A stretch of 64,000 nt of DNA from Alligator mississippiensis (lineage: Eukaryota; Chordata; Crocodylia; Alligatoridae). The stretch's first letter is position 1. Each line of letters begins with the position of its first letter. Below are positions 60,661 to 64,000 of this stretch, one piece after another. The position numbers and the translations under genes were made by a program. The stretch is from NCBI RefSeq assembly GCF_030867095.1, contig NC_081830.1, forward strand, positions 36,563,832 to 36,627,831. The letters run 5' to 3'. Under the pieces are notes generated by a model. That model worked only from the letters and a program-made list of their open reading frames with translations. It searched no databases and was not told the origin of the DNA.

Positions 60661-62980
60661 GGGTGGGGAGGGAGTCCACGAACCCTGCCCCCCACAAACC
60701 CCACCCCCCCACACACACACACCCAAGAACCCCACACACCCCTTTCCTACTCCCTTCCCACATCTCACACCCTGCATACCCAGCCACCAGACAAGATGGG
60801 ACCTAATGGCAGGAGCTGTGGCTGCAGGGGCAGCTGTCCCACATCCTGGTTAGCGAAGGAGGCAGGAGGAGCTCTGATTTTTCTATGATAACAAAACCAT
60901 AAGCAAACACCAAAGCATATAGATATTTAGAATTTATTTTATTACAATGATAGAGGCACTAAAATTGTAAGTATATTAATAAAACATTGTCTGACTGATC
61001 TCTCTCTCTCTCTTTATACATATAGTAGTGTGTCATTTTAATCTTGGAAGATCACAGATTTTTGTGTATTTTAATGAGTGTATTTGGGATTTTTTATCAC
61101 AGAATTTGCAGTTTTTAAACAGGGAACATCAAGATTCCTGCTAGTGAGGCAAGTGGCAGGACCCAGGCAGAGGAGCCTGCCTAGGGCTGGCACCAGGGAC
61201 CCAGCTGAAAGACAGACGAGGTGGCTGACCACCTAGCCATTTGCTGCAGTGCCTGTACCAGAGTCCAGAGGGCTGTGTGGTCCTGGTCCAGGTCTGACAG
61301 GTATGCAGACATGGGGCTACAGGTCCAAGGGGTCAGATGCTGTCACAGGTGGCAGCAGATCACAGCCAAGTAGCAGCCCCCACTACCAAACTGCTGCAGT
61401 GGGCAGAGGGTGCAGGGGCCACTGTAGGTCATGGCTGCTACAACAGTCCAGCTGGCACAGGGGGCTAGTGTCCCCATATACCAACTGGCTGGGCCTCAGA
61501 AGTTCCTGAGCTACACATGTGCTAGCCCCAGTTTCCAGCTTCCCCTGGCTGAAGATCTGGCAGGAGCTGAGCGGGGTCAGTTTGCCCCAAGTGGCACAAT
61601 TTGCTCCACACCAAAGTGCATGTTCGGGCACATGTGCTGAGGCACAAATCTCCAGCACAAATCTGTGCCTCTGCTATTTGAGCTGCTACATGCGCACGTG
61701 CCTGCACATGTGGACACAGCCCAGGGTGTGAAACTCTGATGAGGCTTCAGGGCAAATCTTGCCCTTACACTCAGGCCACAGGAGAGATGCAATTCTACTG
61801 CATATGGGGCCCAAGCTATGAAAAGCTGTGCCTACAATGCAAGCTCCTCCTGGGGGTAGAGATCAGGCTCTGGATATAGCTATCCAGAGGGACTGCTTGA
61901 AGGTGGCAACAGAATGGATTAGAGGAAGGACAAGATTAGACACTGTCATTCAGATCCTGTGGTCCTTCCCTTCAATGGAGGGATCACACTATCAAGTAAC
62001 TTCAGCTACACCTGACACACTAGTCCTCGGGGAGGATGCCTGTCTCTTAATATAAGCTGCCTACTCTCTTGGGATCCAAGGAGGACTCCCCTCTCTGCAC
62101 TGCTGCTCTGAATTTCCATATTTTGATTTATAGCTCTTACTGCAATAAGACTATTCTCAGAGACAAGTCAACCCTGGATCAGACTATCGCTTTAAGTTCA
62201 ACGGCTGCTTTTTTAACTTTATGTAAACTGGCACTGGTGTCATGTTGGCTGATACTTCTAAGCTGAGGTCATTCCCCTGACTTCAAAGTTTCTTGGGTCA
62301 GGCCCTAGAAATCCATAAAAGCTTTGAATGTTAGTAAAACTGAAACAGCCTTGAATCTAAGATGCCTACTTTAAACGTGCTCTAGGAGCCACTTAAGCTA
62401 CAGAACATCTTCCCTTCTGAAATGCAGCTTCAAAGAGGATTGTCACAAAGAGTGATACTTTAAGCACAGCTGCTCAAAAAGCAGTTTTCTATTGATGCCA
62501 ACATTTTCACAAAGTGTTTCATTTAAATGTTTTCATTATCACAATTTATCATTTCATTTATCATTATTTTTATCATTCAAATTATTGAATCTTTATCAAA
62601 ATAAAAAAAGTTTCACTTAGGTTCACTTTGGAAGGAGATGCCCCATGCAAAACTTGGGAACAAAAATTTTAAATTTAGTTTAATTTGAAGCAAAGAACCA
62701 AAATTCAAAGTGTCCCCTTTCAGGAATTTGTGTTTGTTTGTTTTCCCATTTACTTCCCTACCCTCCCTCCTATTTTCAGTAGGAACAAGTGGGGGAAGAG
62801 GTGAGGAGCGGGGAGGAGGGGAAGAAAAGAAAATTTAATGAAAAAGAAAAATCAACAATTGGTTTCACCCAAAAATGGTGACATTTTGAAGTTAAATGAT
62901 TTTTTTTTCATTTTCTTGTAAAATTAAAACTTCTTCAATGACACTTCAGTGCCAATAGTTCATTATCTTAGCTAGAAAAA
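60661..62980. other. Intergenic with unclassified repeat blocks
   Basis: A C-rich stretch with CACACA runs (60680-60780), an AT-rich stretch (60890-61110) and a GC-rich repeat block ending near 61730 with CACATGTGGACACAGCCC. No gene supported. Confidence 0.45.
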
Positions 62981-62989
62981 TCAAACAGC

Positions 62990-64000
62990 ACTGCATGGCA
63001 TCAAGGTCTCAAATATAAACTCTATGGTACCTGACCGCAAGCTACGTACTTTCTTTGTGAATATGATCTCCAGCAGATCATTCAAATTTCCTACCAGGCA
63101 AGTAGAAAAAAGCAGGGTATGAACTCTGAAAAATGGAGTCCCCCTAGGATCAGTGCTAGCACTAGTACTTTTCAATGTATATACCTCAGACTTCCTGCAT
63201 ACAACATCTAAGCAATACATGTACACTGACAATGTCGCCATAGTAGGCCAAGGAATAAACATGACAGAACTGGAAAAGACACTGAGTACTGACATGGAGC
63301 TCACTGCTGACTATCCACAAATGGTGCTTAAAATTGAGTACCAATAAATCAGAATCATCACTCTTCCACGTGGGCAATCATCAAGCCAAGAGCATGCTGA
63401 ATATTAGAGTAGACGACCACATCCTACCCCCTGGACATATCCCAACCTACCTAGCAGTCATGTTAGACCATTCCCTCACCTATAAACATCACATTCAGAA
63501 GGTCAGCAGTAAAGTCTCTGCTCAGGTAGCTGCCTTAAGATGTTTAGCCAGCATGACATGGGGTGCCAACTTCAAAGTGGTCAGAACCATTGTCCTTGCA
63601 GTGGTATATGCCCCAGCAGAATACTGTGCTCCTGTATGGTCCAGAAGTTGTCACACTAAAAAGGCTGGCACTGTATTTAACAGTGCACTGCAACTTATAG
63701 TAGGCTACACAACCCTGTACTCTCAGGCATTAGACAAAACTATATACAAACACAGACCCTAACATTATTACTGGCAATAGAGGCAAGAGATGATGAAAAT
63801 CACTTGCTCTGTCAACTGTTAAGTGAAGACCCAAACAGATAGAGGCTTAAGAGGCTCAACAGTCGTAAATAATTTGTACATGAGGCCCCCAAGCTCCTGG
63901 AAGAGATTGGGCATACTGAACCAAACTTATGGGCAGCAATGGAGTGGGCTGACTGCTGGGAAAGGTCAGATCTAGTCCTACAGTGTTTTAGACCAACACC
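62990..64000 (+). mobile_element. Non-LTR reverse transcriptase, degenerate, runs off the end
   Basis: From about 63055 the plus strand encodes KLRTFFVNMI, then NGVPLGSVLALVLFNVYTSD (about 63135) and KQYMYTDNVAIVGQGIN, where YTDN replaces the catalytic Y-x-D-D. A shifted frame continues from 63334 with PTYLAVMLDHSLTYKHHIQK and VYAPAEYCAPVWSRS. This order fits the palm and thumb of a Jockey/CR1-superfamily LINE; the exact clade is not certain, and it differs from the CR1 copy at 9.2-11 kb. At least one frameshift and the lost catalytic residue show that it is dead. The 3' part lies beyond the window. Confidence 0.7.

Overview
The window is vertebrate nuclear DNA, most likely from a non-avian sauropsid and probably a crocodilian. 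The evidence is a complete egg-white/serum-type transferrin gene with the vertebrate 17-exon layout, CR1 LINEs (one ~1.9 kb copy plus several 3' ends), tRNA-derived SINE fragments and many short hAT-type DNA transposons. Species assignment is inference; a turtle is the main alternative. There are no operons, CRISPR arrays or other prokaryotic features.

The only protein gene I can support is transferrin (TF, ovotransferrin) on the minus strand. It runs from a TATA box at about 32.26 kb to a poly(A) signal at about 6.58 kb. I placed all 17 coding exons by hand. Every junction has GT/AG and the phases agree throughout, giving a 693-residue preprotein: a 19-residue signal peptide and two iron-binding lobes. 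All iron ligands (Asp, Tyr, Tyr, His) and carbonate-anchoring Thr/Arg residues are present in both lobes. The N-lobe 'dilysine trigger' is broken: the first lysine is kept, but the second, Lys301 of chicken ovotransferrin, is glycine.

Layout. 1-6.5 kb: intergenic repeats, including a foldback hAT-like element (1441-2477). 6.55-32.26 kb: the TF gene; its introns hold a CR1 LINE (intron 15), a long hairpin (intron 13), a multi-part hAT-like element (intron 8) and a small hAT MITE inserted 18 bp from the exon 2 splice donor (intron 2). 32.3-37.5 kb: upstream flank, with a 225-bp hAT MITE flanked by perfect 8-bp target duplications. 37.6-41 kb: a decayed RTE-like LINE on the minus strand, split by a solo endogenous-retrovirus LTR. 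41.2-53.4 kb: DNA transposons, including two more foldback elements, a hAT copy with a 28-base G run, a Tigger/pogo-like element that still encodes a PCNA-binding (PIP-box) tail, and an 886-bp hAT-like element. 53.4-58.8 kb: mostly unique, AT-rich sequence. 58.8-61.7 kb: a hAT element nested inside an older one. 63.0-64.0 kb: a degenerate non-LTR reverse transcriptase running off the end.

The most unusual structural observation is a foldback transposon family. Three copies share terminal repeats and GATTCGAATC-rich subterminal blocks, but their interiors are unrelated to one another, and each interior is itself palindromic. No new multi-gene system was found.
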